Source: Auxenochlorella pyrenoidosa (lineage: Eukaryota > Chlorophyta > Trebouxiophyceae > Chlorellales > Chlorellaceae). From it: a DNA stretch of 16,738 nt. How positions within the stretch are numbered: position 1 is the stretch's first letter; every line of letters starts with the position of its first letter. The notes beneath the pieces were generated by a model, which was given only the letters and a program-made list of their open reading frames with translations, had not been told where the DNA came from and made no database searches. The stretch covers positions 1,383,953 through 1,400,690 of the forward strand of contig KQ481983.1 of the NCBI GenBank assembly GCA_001430745.1. The letters are read 5' to 3'. The position numbers were made by a program, and so were the translations under genes. Below are positions 8,768-16,738 of this stretch, piece by piece.

Positions 8768-9883
8768 CCAGCAGGTCCCAGAGCCGCTGCCGAGCTGCAG
8801 CAGCCTCAGCTGCATCCACAGGTCCCGGCGCCTGCCCAGGCAGGAGTGGCTGGGAGCCTCCATCCGAGACACGGCGGATGGCTGCCTCTGCTGGGCGCAG
8901 CTCGCATAAAAGCGCCGCGCAGCCGGCGTCTCTGTCGCGCTCCCACCAGCCAGCTATGGCCGGCGTGAGGCTGCCGTCTTCCACAGCATCTATGATGCCC
9001 TGCAGAGCCGCACTCCCCATGCTGGCGGGGGCGGTGAATGTCACTTCCCGCCGGTCTCTGCTGACTTTGTCAGACTTGCGCTGCCCGTTGAGCGGGCAGC
9101 CCTGCCCAAAGCCTGCCAGCGTCGTCGTCACTTTGGTGCCGGTGTCGCTGCTGCCGAGCGCATACCCTTCCTGCAGCTGCAGCGTCACCTGCTGCCTGCC
9201 AGCCCCCGTGAGGCTGACTGAGGTGACGGGGAGGCGCTGCGTCTGCTTGGTTGCAGGTGTGATGCGGCAGAGCGTGGCCGACAGGACTGCCTCGTACTGC
9301 GTGCCCTGCACATGGTGGGACGGAGGCACCGGGCTTGCATTAGAAGCAGCAGGGTGCGCGGTGTGCCTGCTTGTACCCATGTCCTGCAGGGTGGCGCTGT
9401 GAGCACCATGCATGTGTCAGGCAGGCAACCCTGCAAACGGCCACAGCTGCCCAGTCCACCCATGTAGCAGATTTGGCAGAAGCTGACCAAATGCCTGCCT
9501 GCTCAGAGAAGAAGCACAGCTGGCATTCGACCTTGCCGCCCGAGGTGCACGCCACCTGAGCATCGGCATCGATGGCACTGTCACCGCCTGCAAAAAACAG
9601 CATGAGGCCATGTCAGGGCAGGCGCCACAAGAGCGCAACCACGACCACGGGTGCACTTCGCGCTCACTGTGCTGTCTCAGCCGCCAGGCAGGCAGCTCCT
9701 GCTGGTCAGCTCATGGGCGACAAGCGCACCTGTGTCCTTGCCCTGCAGGGCCTGACACGTGAGCTGCCCTGGGCAGCAGCGCGCCACTACATCAGGCAGC
9801 GCGGCTGCCACATCTGTCGCTGTGAATGCCGTGCAGTAGAGCTGCTCTTCACCCTTGCAGGAGACCAAAAAGATTTGGAGGAG
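8768..9883 (-). CDS. Exons of an unrecognised protein (partial at both ends)
   Basis: Three exons join in frame: 9883-9730, 9587-9488 and 9396-8768. The introns are 9729-9588 (donor ACAG|GTGCGC, acceptor TTTTTTGCAG) and 9487-9397 (donor TTTG|GTCAGC, acceptor CACAG). An alternative acceptor at 9384 with a GC donor would also work. The first two exons are Cys-rich (CKGEEQLYC, ARCCPG, LTC, VACTSGG, VECQLCFF). The third contains QYEAVLSATLC, a Thr/Val-rich stretch, REVTFTAPASMG, WWERDRDAGCAALLCEL and an Ala-rich helix ending in RQRLWDLL before the donor GTGAGT. I do not recognise the family. It has the same strand as the polyglutamine gene and could be its 5' part. The start codon was not found; the first listed exon may itself be wrong, because the opposite strand is also open there. 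Confidence 0.4.
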
Positions 9884-10745
9884 CTGCGGCAACGGCTCGC
9901 CACGTGCTTAAGAGGCCGCAGTGGCCAGCGCCGCCGGCAGGCAGAGAGCGGCTGCCCGCCGCGCCGCCTCTGTTGGGCGCGCCCGGTGCTCCTCATCGCG
10001 CAGGATGTGTACGCCCCTATCTGATGTCTGGGAGCCTGCGAGGACCTGCGACAGCAGTTTGTAGTCCCTCATGGCTCTGGTGAAAGTGACCTGCCCGCCA
10101 TCCCGTGCGCAATGCCTGCGGGTTGCACGGCCTTAATGGGGATTGCAAAATGAGTCCACCACGCCGAGGGACGGCAATCACGCCCCGGTTATTCCCTGGC
10201 CGTGGTCACAGTGTTGGCCACGTCAGCAAGGGCGCGCTGCAGCGGCCTCCCCATGTCGCCGGCGGTGGGCAGCGCTCAGCCAATGCATCTTTCATTCAGA
10301 CAAAAGCCCCGCCTTTGTATGTGAAAGATAAGAGCCATGCAAACCAACCATGCTGAACACAAGCAGTGGCAGCTGACCAGCGATGAAGCATATGCGAGGG
10401 CATGCACGCCCACACGTGTGCATCCTGCACCTTTTACTCACTAGCACTGCCCAGGCGCACTCGAAGGTTACGAGACTTGAGATTCTCTCCAAACTCAGTA
10501 TCAATGCAAATCTGGCACTGGGATGGCTACCAGGTGACTGCCGACAGACTTTTGTGCATTCGCGACTTTGAGAGTTCGCGTTGGTCCCCGGCAGGGACGG
10601 TGCGTGAGCGGGCTGGCTGGCCTTGCAGGCGGCTGGGGTGACGGTCCATGCCGCGGCATTGCAGTTCCGTGGCAGCACTGCGGGCAGCAATCACCGCAGG
10701 GTCCCTGGCCTCCAGCTGTCGCAGCGCTGGCGGCGGGCCTGGGCC
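9884..10745. other. Largely unexplained region upstream of the minus-strand exons
   Basis: No complete gene is seen. On the - strand, about 10100-9911 reads as a plausible exon (GGQVTFTRAMRDYK, then an Arg/Ala-rich stretch to TAA at 9913-9911). About 10254-10190 reads MGRPLQRALADVANTVTT. I could not join these to each other or to a start codon with consistent phases. Bases 10300-10745 look non-coding and should include the 3' UTR of copy B, but I find no TGTAA on that strand. Confidence 0.3.
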
Positions 10746-11805
10746 TCAGCTGGCGCGCCAGGAGGTGAGGATCCTCTGCACGGGCTCGGCGGCGCAGCCG
10801 GGAATCTTCGCCGCAACTGCCGGCCAGTCGCACATCACCTGCCAGCGGAATCATCGGGCTTAGGGTGGGATTAGCGAAGGACAGGCTGTGACAGCAAAGG
10901 AGCAGAGCGCTGCCCAAGCATCTCCAGTCTGCAGCCGCGGGCTGTGTTGCCCGCCCAGGGGTGCGCAACCTGCAGCCCTGAGCTGCTGCCCCCTCACCTT
11001 GCCGCCAGAGGCAGGGCAGTCAAAGGAGATCGCGGGGGAGACGACGCTGCGGTCCAGCTCGCAGGTCACGTGCTCCTGGCTGCATGGGCCGTGGAAGTAC
11101 ACACCCTTTGCGCTAGTGCCACAAGCCCGTCAAGAACCAGGGGGCTAGCAGCATCCCTGACAAGATAGGGTGTTGTTGATGCAATGCAGGACAGAGGCAG
11201 GCCCTGGAGTCGAGCTGCACGGCATGCCGCCTCCTGGTCGCCCACAGCAGCTCACCTAACCACCCCGGTATGGTGCTCGCACTTGAGCTGCGGGTTGCCG
11301 TTGCACACCCCAATGTGGCACTCTGCTCAATCAGGCAAGCGGTGTGGAAGAGGTAGCCATTGAATTTCAGGTCCCAGAGGACAAGCAGGGTGCTGATGGT
11401 GCAGTTGGCTGGGCAAAATGGAGGCGTGGGCACCATGCATCTAACCGCTGCTCTCCCTCCTGGCGCTGCTACACAAGCACATGCCCTCCCAGCTCACCAA
11501 TTTCATCGTGGTTCCACTGCTCCGTGAACAGGCCAGAGCACTCTGGCGGTTTGGGGCCGGCATCTTGCTGGTGCAGGCGGAAGCAAGGGGGAAGGCGGCA
11601 GCATCATCAGTCGGCAGCTGAGGCACAATAGCCGCAGTCTGCAGACCGCACGTCTGCTCTCTTCAAGTCTCCCTGTCAATGAATAGCGCTGCCTGTGGCG
11701 GCGCAGAGGGTTCAAGGGCAACACCTTGAGGGAGCGGCCAGCTACCGCCGCTCCGCCGGCCAGCAGCGCCAGGGCGAGGAGGGCTGTGAGACGGTGCACA
11801 CCCAT
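10746..11805 (-). CDS. Small secreted eight-cysteine protein, family copy B
   Basis: Exons are 11805-11725, 11567-11498, 11322-11256, 11079-10998 and 10838-10746, giving 130 residues, the same length as copy A. The ATG opens a signal peptide (MGVHRLTALLALALLAGGAA). The mature part keeps the eight cysteines: PPECS in exon 2; ECHIGVC and LKC in exon 3; VTC and SFDC in exon 4; VMC and PGC in exon 5. It ends EPVQRILTSW plus four residues. All introns are GT-AG with phases 0,1,2,0. Copy B is close to copy C (shared FTEQW, GNPQL and CEHH) and follows it on the same strand with a 446-base gap, so the two look like a tandem duplication. It is predicted extracellular with up to four disulfides. Function unknown. 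Confidence 0.82.
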
Positions 11806-12251
11806 GTCGAGGTTGATGATTGACAAAGATGGGAGGTTTGCAGGATCAAGTGCCACAGTGGCGACAGAGGTTGTGCTCTGCCATGCTCGTCATGCTAGCG
11901 CTTTCCTCAAGGTGCACCTCATGCCAGATTGACTTGCTGAACCTCTTTGTCTCTGCAGGTCCTTGATCGAAACTGCCCGTTGCATGGTTCCAGCACAAGC
12001 AAAGTTGGTTAAGAGAAATCTTATTCCAAAAGCACTGCATACAAAGGGTGCTCAGATAGTCCGCTGTCGGTGTTGACTGTCAGCGCTCGAGTTAGCGGTG
12101 CGACCAACTGGCAGCACGCGACGCGCACCGTCTCAGAGTGTTGTTAAGCCTGATATTGCGGCCTGACATCGTGGCACACGTTGCTGGTGGCTGCAATTGC
12201 CGCCGGACAAGCTGTCCAGAGCTTTGCCATGGCTGCCTGCAGCACCAGCCC
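11806..12251. other. Intergenic region between copies C and B
   Basis: No coding exon is seen. It should carry the 3' UTR of copy C and the promoter of copy B. The middle (about 11890-12150) is less GC-rich than the genes. No TGTAA on the - strand and no obvious TATA element were found. Confidence 0.5.
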
Positions 12252-13298
12252 TCAGCTGGGCTGCCAGGTGGTTAGGATCCTCCTGGTGGGCTCATAGGCG
12301 CAGCCAGGCACCTTGCTCTTCACCAGGGCCCAGTCACACAGCACCTGCAAGGGCTGGTAGGCCACGGCAACACATCAGGTCCGAGACAATCGTGCTTTTC
12401 AGACAGGCATGACACGCCAATGCCCATGGGAGAGGCAGCCGCTAAGCCAACTCAGGTGAACGTGCGCGCAGGGTTGGGCCAGCTCACCGCCCCGCTCGAA
12501 ATCGGGCAGTCCCAGTTGATGCCGGAGGAGAGGATGCTGGCGTCAAGCTCGCAGCTCACGCGCTCCTGGCTGCTGGGCCGGGCAGGGGCAGCGCAGGCAA
12601 GGCCCATGTGGGCGGCCGCATCGTGCGCATCGCGCTCATGCTACCGGCGAGGGAACTTGCATGACGGCTGGACACTCCATGCCGACACACACACTAGTCA
12701 TGGCCTGTGCTTGCTGCTTGCAGCGGCCCATGGCCTGAGCTAGCAGACCATTTGCTACATTTGACTTACCCAACAATGCCGGCATGGTGCTCGCAATTGA
12801 GCTGCGGGTTGCCCTCGCACTTGGGGTAATGGCACTCTGTGCGGGGGAGGAGGGCCAAGCGAGACAGGCACGCTGGCCATCGCAGGCTGCGGGTGGCAAG
12901 CTGGCCATTGCAGGCTGAGGCTGGGGTGGGAAAGGCGAGTCGGTAGGTAGCACCTAGCCAATGCTTCTTCTCCCCCTGGCCTTCCACTTGCTGCCTCACC
13001 AATCTCGTCCTTGCTCCACTGCTCAGTGAAGGTGCCAGAGCACTCGTGAGGCTTTGGCCCTTGCTGCATAGCGGAGGTGGCGGCAGCTAGGGGCAGGAGC
13101 GTGAACCTCGGCAGACTTGCAGGAGGCGCAACATCAAGAGCAAGCACGACTGGACTGCTGGTTGCAAGCCCTGCACGTTATCTGCTCAAGCAAGCAAGCT
13201 CCCAGGAAACCCTGCAAGCAAACCTGCAAGGAGCTGCAGGAAGCCCTGCAAACGAGCAGGGCCAGCGCCAGGAGAGCTGCAGCAGTGCGTGCAGCCAT
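12252..13298 (-). CDS. Small secreted eight-cysteine protein, family copy C
   Basis: Exons are 13298-13224, 13063-13000, 12836-12770, 12569-12488 and 12344-12252, giving 126 residues. The ATG at 13298 opens a signal peptide (MAARTAAALLALALLVCRA); an in-frame ATG at 13328 would add ten residues and is less like copies A and B. Exon 2 is two codons shorter than in A and B. The eight mature cysteines are all kept: HECS; ECHYPKC and LNC; VSC and NWDC; VLC and PGC. It ends EPTRRILTTW plus three residues. Extra cysteines (VCRASC) occur only near the signal-peptide end. All introns are GT-AG with the family phases. The gene lies just inside the right arm, as copy A lies just inside the left arm. Predicted extracellular; function unknown. 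Confidence 0.82.
12867..12922. repeat. 28-base imperfect tandem repeat in intron 2 of copy C
   Basis: Two adjacent units of about 28 bases share the core CTGGCCAT-GCAGGCTG with a few differences. They lie inside the intron 12999-12837. Confidence 0.7.
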
Positions 13299-13494
13299 GG
13301 TGTTGACCTTGAGAACTGTTAAGGTCACCTGAAGTTCAGGGGGCTTCCACTGCTGGCCTTCTTCTTGCCCCCGCTAGGGGTGGAAGGCAAGCCATCCCCA
13401 GCATTGCGGAGGTTGATCCACCTACATTGCAGCCAAATTTCACATCCTGGGTCCCTCTTTAGGCTTGGTGACAGTGTGTCAGCAAGGACGGGCG

Positions 13495-13499
13495 TTACA
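13495..13499 (-). terminator. TGTAA conserved at inner end of right arm
   Basis: Same motif and 21-base block as 2011-2031. Possible distal poly(A) signal of the expansin gene, about 350 bases after its stop codon. Confidence 0.3.
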
Positions 13500-13761
13500 C
13501 AGGCGGTGGCAATGTGCCGCGTGTGGAGGCGCGGCCACCATGCATGACGTGCCGGGAGGAGAGGTAGGTTGCCAGCAGTTATGAGAGCAAGACTGGGGTC
13601 TCTCAAGGGAGAGCAGGCACGGAAGGCATCGAGGGAATGGCAGGGTACGCCTCGAAAAGGGGAGCTTTAGTAGCATAGGATAGCAGGCAGGGCACGCATG
13701 CGCAGTTTGGGAGGAAATGGGGCAGACGAGGCGGGCATGCAAGCGGAGGAAGAGCAAGGCA

Positions 13762-13766
13762 TTACA
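13762..13766 (-). terminator. Probable poly(A) signal TGTAA, right expansin gene
   Basis: TGTAA on the - strand, 80 bases after the stop codon. The left copy has TTGTTC here and instead uses TGTAA slightly upstream, where the right copy reads TGTGA. Confidence 0.5.
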
Positions 13767-13845
13767 AGAGGAACAAATCAAGTTCACAAGGGCATGCACA
13801 GACGGAGGTGTGGAGGGTCTCGAGGAGGCTTGCAGCCTGGAGTGC

Positions 13846-16425
13846 TCAGCCGCTGTCGCTAAAAGCCTGCACGCCACCAGAGCTGGCAGAGGCGGAGGCG
13901 GAGGCAGAAGAGCTGCTGCTGCTACCACCGCTGCTGGAGGCAGAAGCGGAGGCGGCGGCGGAGGCCTGGCTGCTGTCGCCGCTGCTGGACGAGGCAGAGG
14001 AGCGGGCAGAGGCCTGCGAGCCGCCAGAGCCGCCGCAGCGCCCGCAGGTGGCGGCGCAGTAGCCCCACTGGGACATCCAGCCCTGCCCGCAGTTGCCCCA
14101 CGCCTTCTGCTGCGAGCAGCTGGCCTGGCCGGGAGGGGTGACGTCGCTGCAGCCGCCACTGCCAGAGGGGGCAGGGGATGACTGGGCAGAGGCGGCGGGC
14201 GGGGAGGGGCTGTCTATCTTGCAGCGCCCGCAGGTTGCGCGGCAGTAGTTGCCTGCCATCATCCACGGCTGGTCGCACTGCTTTTTGGACTGGGGCAGGG
14301 GCGGGAGAGGGAGGGGGGCAGGGCTGGTGGGTGGGCAGGGGATGGATTGTTCTGCTGTGCATCAATGTTGAAGGCAAGTGCACAAGGAAGGGAGGCAAGG
14401 CCAAACAGGGACGACTCACAACCTCGCAAGCAATGCCCTCCAGAAGCCGGCACCCACCTTCTGCTGCGCGCAGGTGCTGCCCTTGGGCGGGTTGTCGGTG
14501 CAGCCGTTGTCGCTGCTGCCTGCCAGAGCAGCCGCTACGGCCTCAGCAGGGCCGCTGCTGCTGGCAGAGGCAGAGGCTGAAGCAGAGGCAGAGGCGGAGC
14601 CGCCACCGCGCTCGGCCAGCAGCTCGCCGCGCGTCACCACCTTGACGCCCCCGCCATGGTCGCCGCTCTGCATGGGGCGCACCGCACCTGCAGGGACAGA
14701 GTGGCGAAATCGACAAGGGGCGTGAGGGGGCGCGCCAGGACAGGTGGGAGGGGAGTGCAGTTGGATTGGTGGCAGCTTCAGAGCCGCCCACTGCCGCCCT
14801 GAGCCCTGCCCCCCCACCCACAACCCCCCTCCCTTCCCCCAGCCCGCCCGCACCCTGCTTGGCGCCGGCGTCGTCGAAGCGCACCACCATCTTCTCGCCC
14901 GCCAGGTCGGTGCCGGGGGAGTAGGCGTCGCCGGGGTAGCCCAGCGCCTTGGGCTGCTCGCGGGCGGGCATGGCGGTGGGGCCGTCGGGGGCTGGGCTGG
15001 AGGGGCGGTAGGAGCAGGGCACGCGCCGCCACTGGATGCCCACCATGCCGTTCTTCAGGTCGGCCAGCTTCTCAAACGCCCTGCCAGGCAGACGGGGCAG
15101 GAGGGAGGGAGGTAAGGGAGGTGGGAGGGTGGAGCAGGGTGGCAGAGGCAGGGGCATCTGCCTCGCGGCGCCCGCCCAGGCAAGCCGAGCCGCTCACCCT
15201 GCCCCCCGAGCCTCCCTCCCCCAGCACCCACCAGAGGGACAGGTCAAAGTGGGTGCCCTGCGTGTCGGCGTGGTCGCCGCAGCACCAGCGCTTGTTGGAG
15301 TAGGGGTTGGCGGGGTAGTTGCAGGGGCCTGGGCGAGGGATGGGAGGGGGAGGAGGGGTGGGTGGGTGGGGGCTCAGGCCGTGCAGGGAGGCGAGCGGGC
15401 ACTTGCCGTTGAGGCACAGCACAATCCACCACACCCTCTTGTCTCTGCAGCCCTGCCGCCTGCCAGCCCCGCACACTGCCACTCACAGTTGTCCACGGTG
15501 CGCACGACCAAAGTGTCGGAGCCGGCCTTGCAGGCGGAGGAGCGGTCGTACGGGTTGCCGTAGCCGTCCATCACCTTGGAGCGAGGGTCGCACCGCACCT
15601 CGTAGCACCGCCTGCAGCAGCGAGGGAAGGGGTTGGGTGGGGAATGGGGATGGGGGGCAAGCAGGCATGAAGAGCACTGTAAAATACCAAATCCTCACCA
15701 CACAGGCCGCCAGTTCTGCAGCCCCACCGGCCTGGGCAGCACCCGGCGCCCACCCAGCAGCAGCCCACCCGCAGGAGCCGGCAAACTCGGGCGAGGCGTC
15801 GGCGATGGCGGCCACATCCCAGCCGGTGCCCAGGTTCTTGTACTGGTAGCCCAGGCCGCAGGCGCCTGCGGCAGGAGGGGCCGAGCGGGGTTGGTGGGTG
15901 CAGGGCGGATGGGGCAGCAGGCGCGCGGGTGCGGGTGCACGCGGGTGCTCACGGCGCGGCTCCTTCTGCTTTCACAGTCAGCTTGCAAGAGCGCCAGGTG
16001 CGGCAAGATATCCTCACCCTTGTGGATGCTCCAGCCGTCCAGGCCGTAGTAGGTGGCACCTGCGGGGAGGGAGGCTTGGGAGGGTGGGTTGCTGTGGAGT
16101 GCAGGTTTGCAGGCGGTGGGTGCTGCGCATATGCTCTTTGCAACCCCTAAGCCGGCCGCACCATGTCCAAGTGACCCACCTGTCATGGAGGCATCTGTTT
16201 GCATGCACTGTGTGAAGCGGCAGAGGCGGCTGCCGGCAAAGCAGCAGCTGCCAGCGGCAAGGTGCGGCGGCAGCGTTGCTGGTCAGCACCGTTGCAGCCT
16301 CCCCCTCCTGTGAACTCACGTCCTTTCTGCCAGCCGCCCTCGCCACTGGAGGAGGACCCAGCGGCCACTGCCGCTGCCAGAAGCAGCAGGGCGCAGGGGA
16401 GGTGCAGCAGAGCTGTGGGGGCCAT
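13846..16425 (-). CDS. Secreted expansin-like protein with two ShKT domains (complete copy)
   Basis: Exons: 16425-16320, 16059-16018, 15865-15769, 15611-15487, 15328-15232, 15080-14854, 14687-14458, 14289-13846; 455 residues, all introns GT-AG. Residues 1-22 form a signal peptide (MAPTALLHLPCALLLLAAAV); an in-frame upstream ATG at 16674 is rejected because it would bury it. Residues 37-178 form an expansin-type double-psi beta-barrel: ATYYG (37-41), GACG (50-53), FAGSCGRCYEVRC (77-89), VDNCPCNYP (121-129), THFDLS (149-154) with Asp152 of the HFD motif, and WRRVPC (173-178). Expansins loosen polysaccharide walls without clear hydrolysis. The usual C-terminal grass-pollen/CBM63-like domain is not seen. 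Instead a linker and Ser/Ala repeats lead to two six-cysteine ShKT domains (294-331 and 355-393) and a Ser/Ala tail. ShKT is a widespread extracellular disulfide module, here probably for binding; nothing suggests a toxin. Wall remodelling is inferred. Confidence 0.88.
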
Positions 16426-16738
16426 GGGTCGGTCTGGGCGCAGCTGGCGACAGGGGGCGTGCAAGAAGGCGGGCAAGGCCCAGCAGCAGCTCAGAGCGAG
16501 CACGGGAAGGGAGAGGAGGGGCTCGAACCTTTGAAGGAGGAGAGGCAGGAACGGCCTGGGCTCGCCTGCAGGGCGTTTTGAGACGCCTGTGTTTCTGAGT
16601 GACGAGGCCTGAAGGCTCGGAGAATTGGTGCCTGCGCTCCTGGGCCAACCCAAGTCACCACCATGCATTGGCACCCGCGCGGCGCACGCAGCGCGCCGAC
16701 AGCTCGCCGCCGCATGTTGTGCTCGACCATTACGGGCG
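16426..16738. other. Upstream region of the right expansin gene
   Basis: This holds the promoter and leader of the - strand expansin gene. No coding exon is seen: an open frame extends upstream to 16674 but looks non-coding. No clear TATA element is visible. Confidence 0.45.

Larger units (their letters stand above)
13299..13845. other. Leader of copy C and 3' flank of right expansin gene
   Basis: No gene is seen. Bases 13480-13845 are the inner part of the right repeat arm (3' UTR and flank of the expansin gene). Bases 13299-13479 are unique and hold the upstream region of copy C; a GCGGGGGC-type patch near 13365-13380 weakly resembles the matching gap on the left side. Confidence 0.5.
13480..15494 (-). 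repeat. Right arm of the ~2 kb inverted repeat
   Basis: Reverse-complement partner of 1-2031. The inner end is at 13480, next to the TTACA (TGTAA on the - strand) at 13495-13499. The outer limit given is only where the window cuts the left arm; homology probably runs on over the first exons of the expansin gene. Confidence 0.9.

Noticed and set aside
8545..9402. Long + strand open frame (285 codons)
   Set aside because: It lies opposite the exon 9396-8768, is rich in Ser/Arg/Pro, and has no recognisable motif.
13846..14458. Reading the ShKT-containing exons as an animal-type toxin gene
   Set aside because: ShKT is a common extracellular module. Here it is fused to an expansin barrel in an algal-type gene with no other toxin feature.
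1..16738. Transposon, tRNA, rRNA or riboswitch genes
   Set aside because: No transposase, reverse transcriptase or terminal-repeat signature, and no tRNA or rRNA-like sequence, was seen by eye on either strand. The inverted repeat carries ordinary intron-containing genes and lacks transposon hallmarks.

Overview
The window looks like nuclear DNA of a green alga, most likely a Chlorella-like trebouxiophyte. The reasons are a GC-rich composition, genes split by many short introns (mostly about 80-260 bases), TGTAA poly(A) signals after several stop codons, secreted Ala/Ser-rich proteins, and a plant/algal type of cell-wall protein. This assignment is inference; no ribosomal or organellar marker is present. 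All gene models below were built by hand from splice signals, reading-frame continuity and comparison of paralogues inside the window.

The layout is almost mirror-symmetric. An inverted repeat of about 2 kb (1-2031 and 13480-15494) carries two copies of a secreted expansin-like gene. The left copy (+ strand) has lost its first four exons to the window edge. The right copy (- strand, 16425-13846) is complete: 8 exons, 455 residues, a signal peptide, an expansin-type double-psi beta-barrel domain with its HFD motif, then two six-cysteine ShKT domains where the usual expansin C-terminal binding domain would be. Just inside each arm lie members of a second family that I do not recognise: secreted proteins of about 130 residues with eight conserved cysteines and five exons with identical intron phases. 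There is one copy on the left (2241-3172, +) and two on the right (13298-12252 and 11805-10746, both -).

The centre holds unrelated genes. A 10-exon nucleotidyltransferase of the non-canonical poly(A)/poly(U) polymerase family lies on the + strand (3980-6787), with three probable GC-AG introns. Converging on it is a - strand gene (8287-6919, 5' end unresolved) with a coiled coil, a polyglutamine tract and a C-terminal domain that may be a winged helix. Upstream of that are further - strand exons (9883-8768) of unknown function, which may belong to the same gene. The stretches 8288-8767 and 9884-10745 remain poorly explained.

Functionally, the two ends form a cell-wall or extracellular cluster (wall-loosening-like barrel with cysteine-rich modules, plus a set of small cysteine-rich secreted proteins), while the central genes look intracellular. 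The most notable items are the expansin-ShKT architecture, the eight-cysteine family, the inverted-repeat organisation with its gradient of divergence, and the concentration of GC-AG introns.
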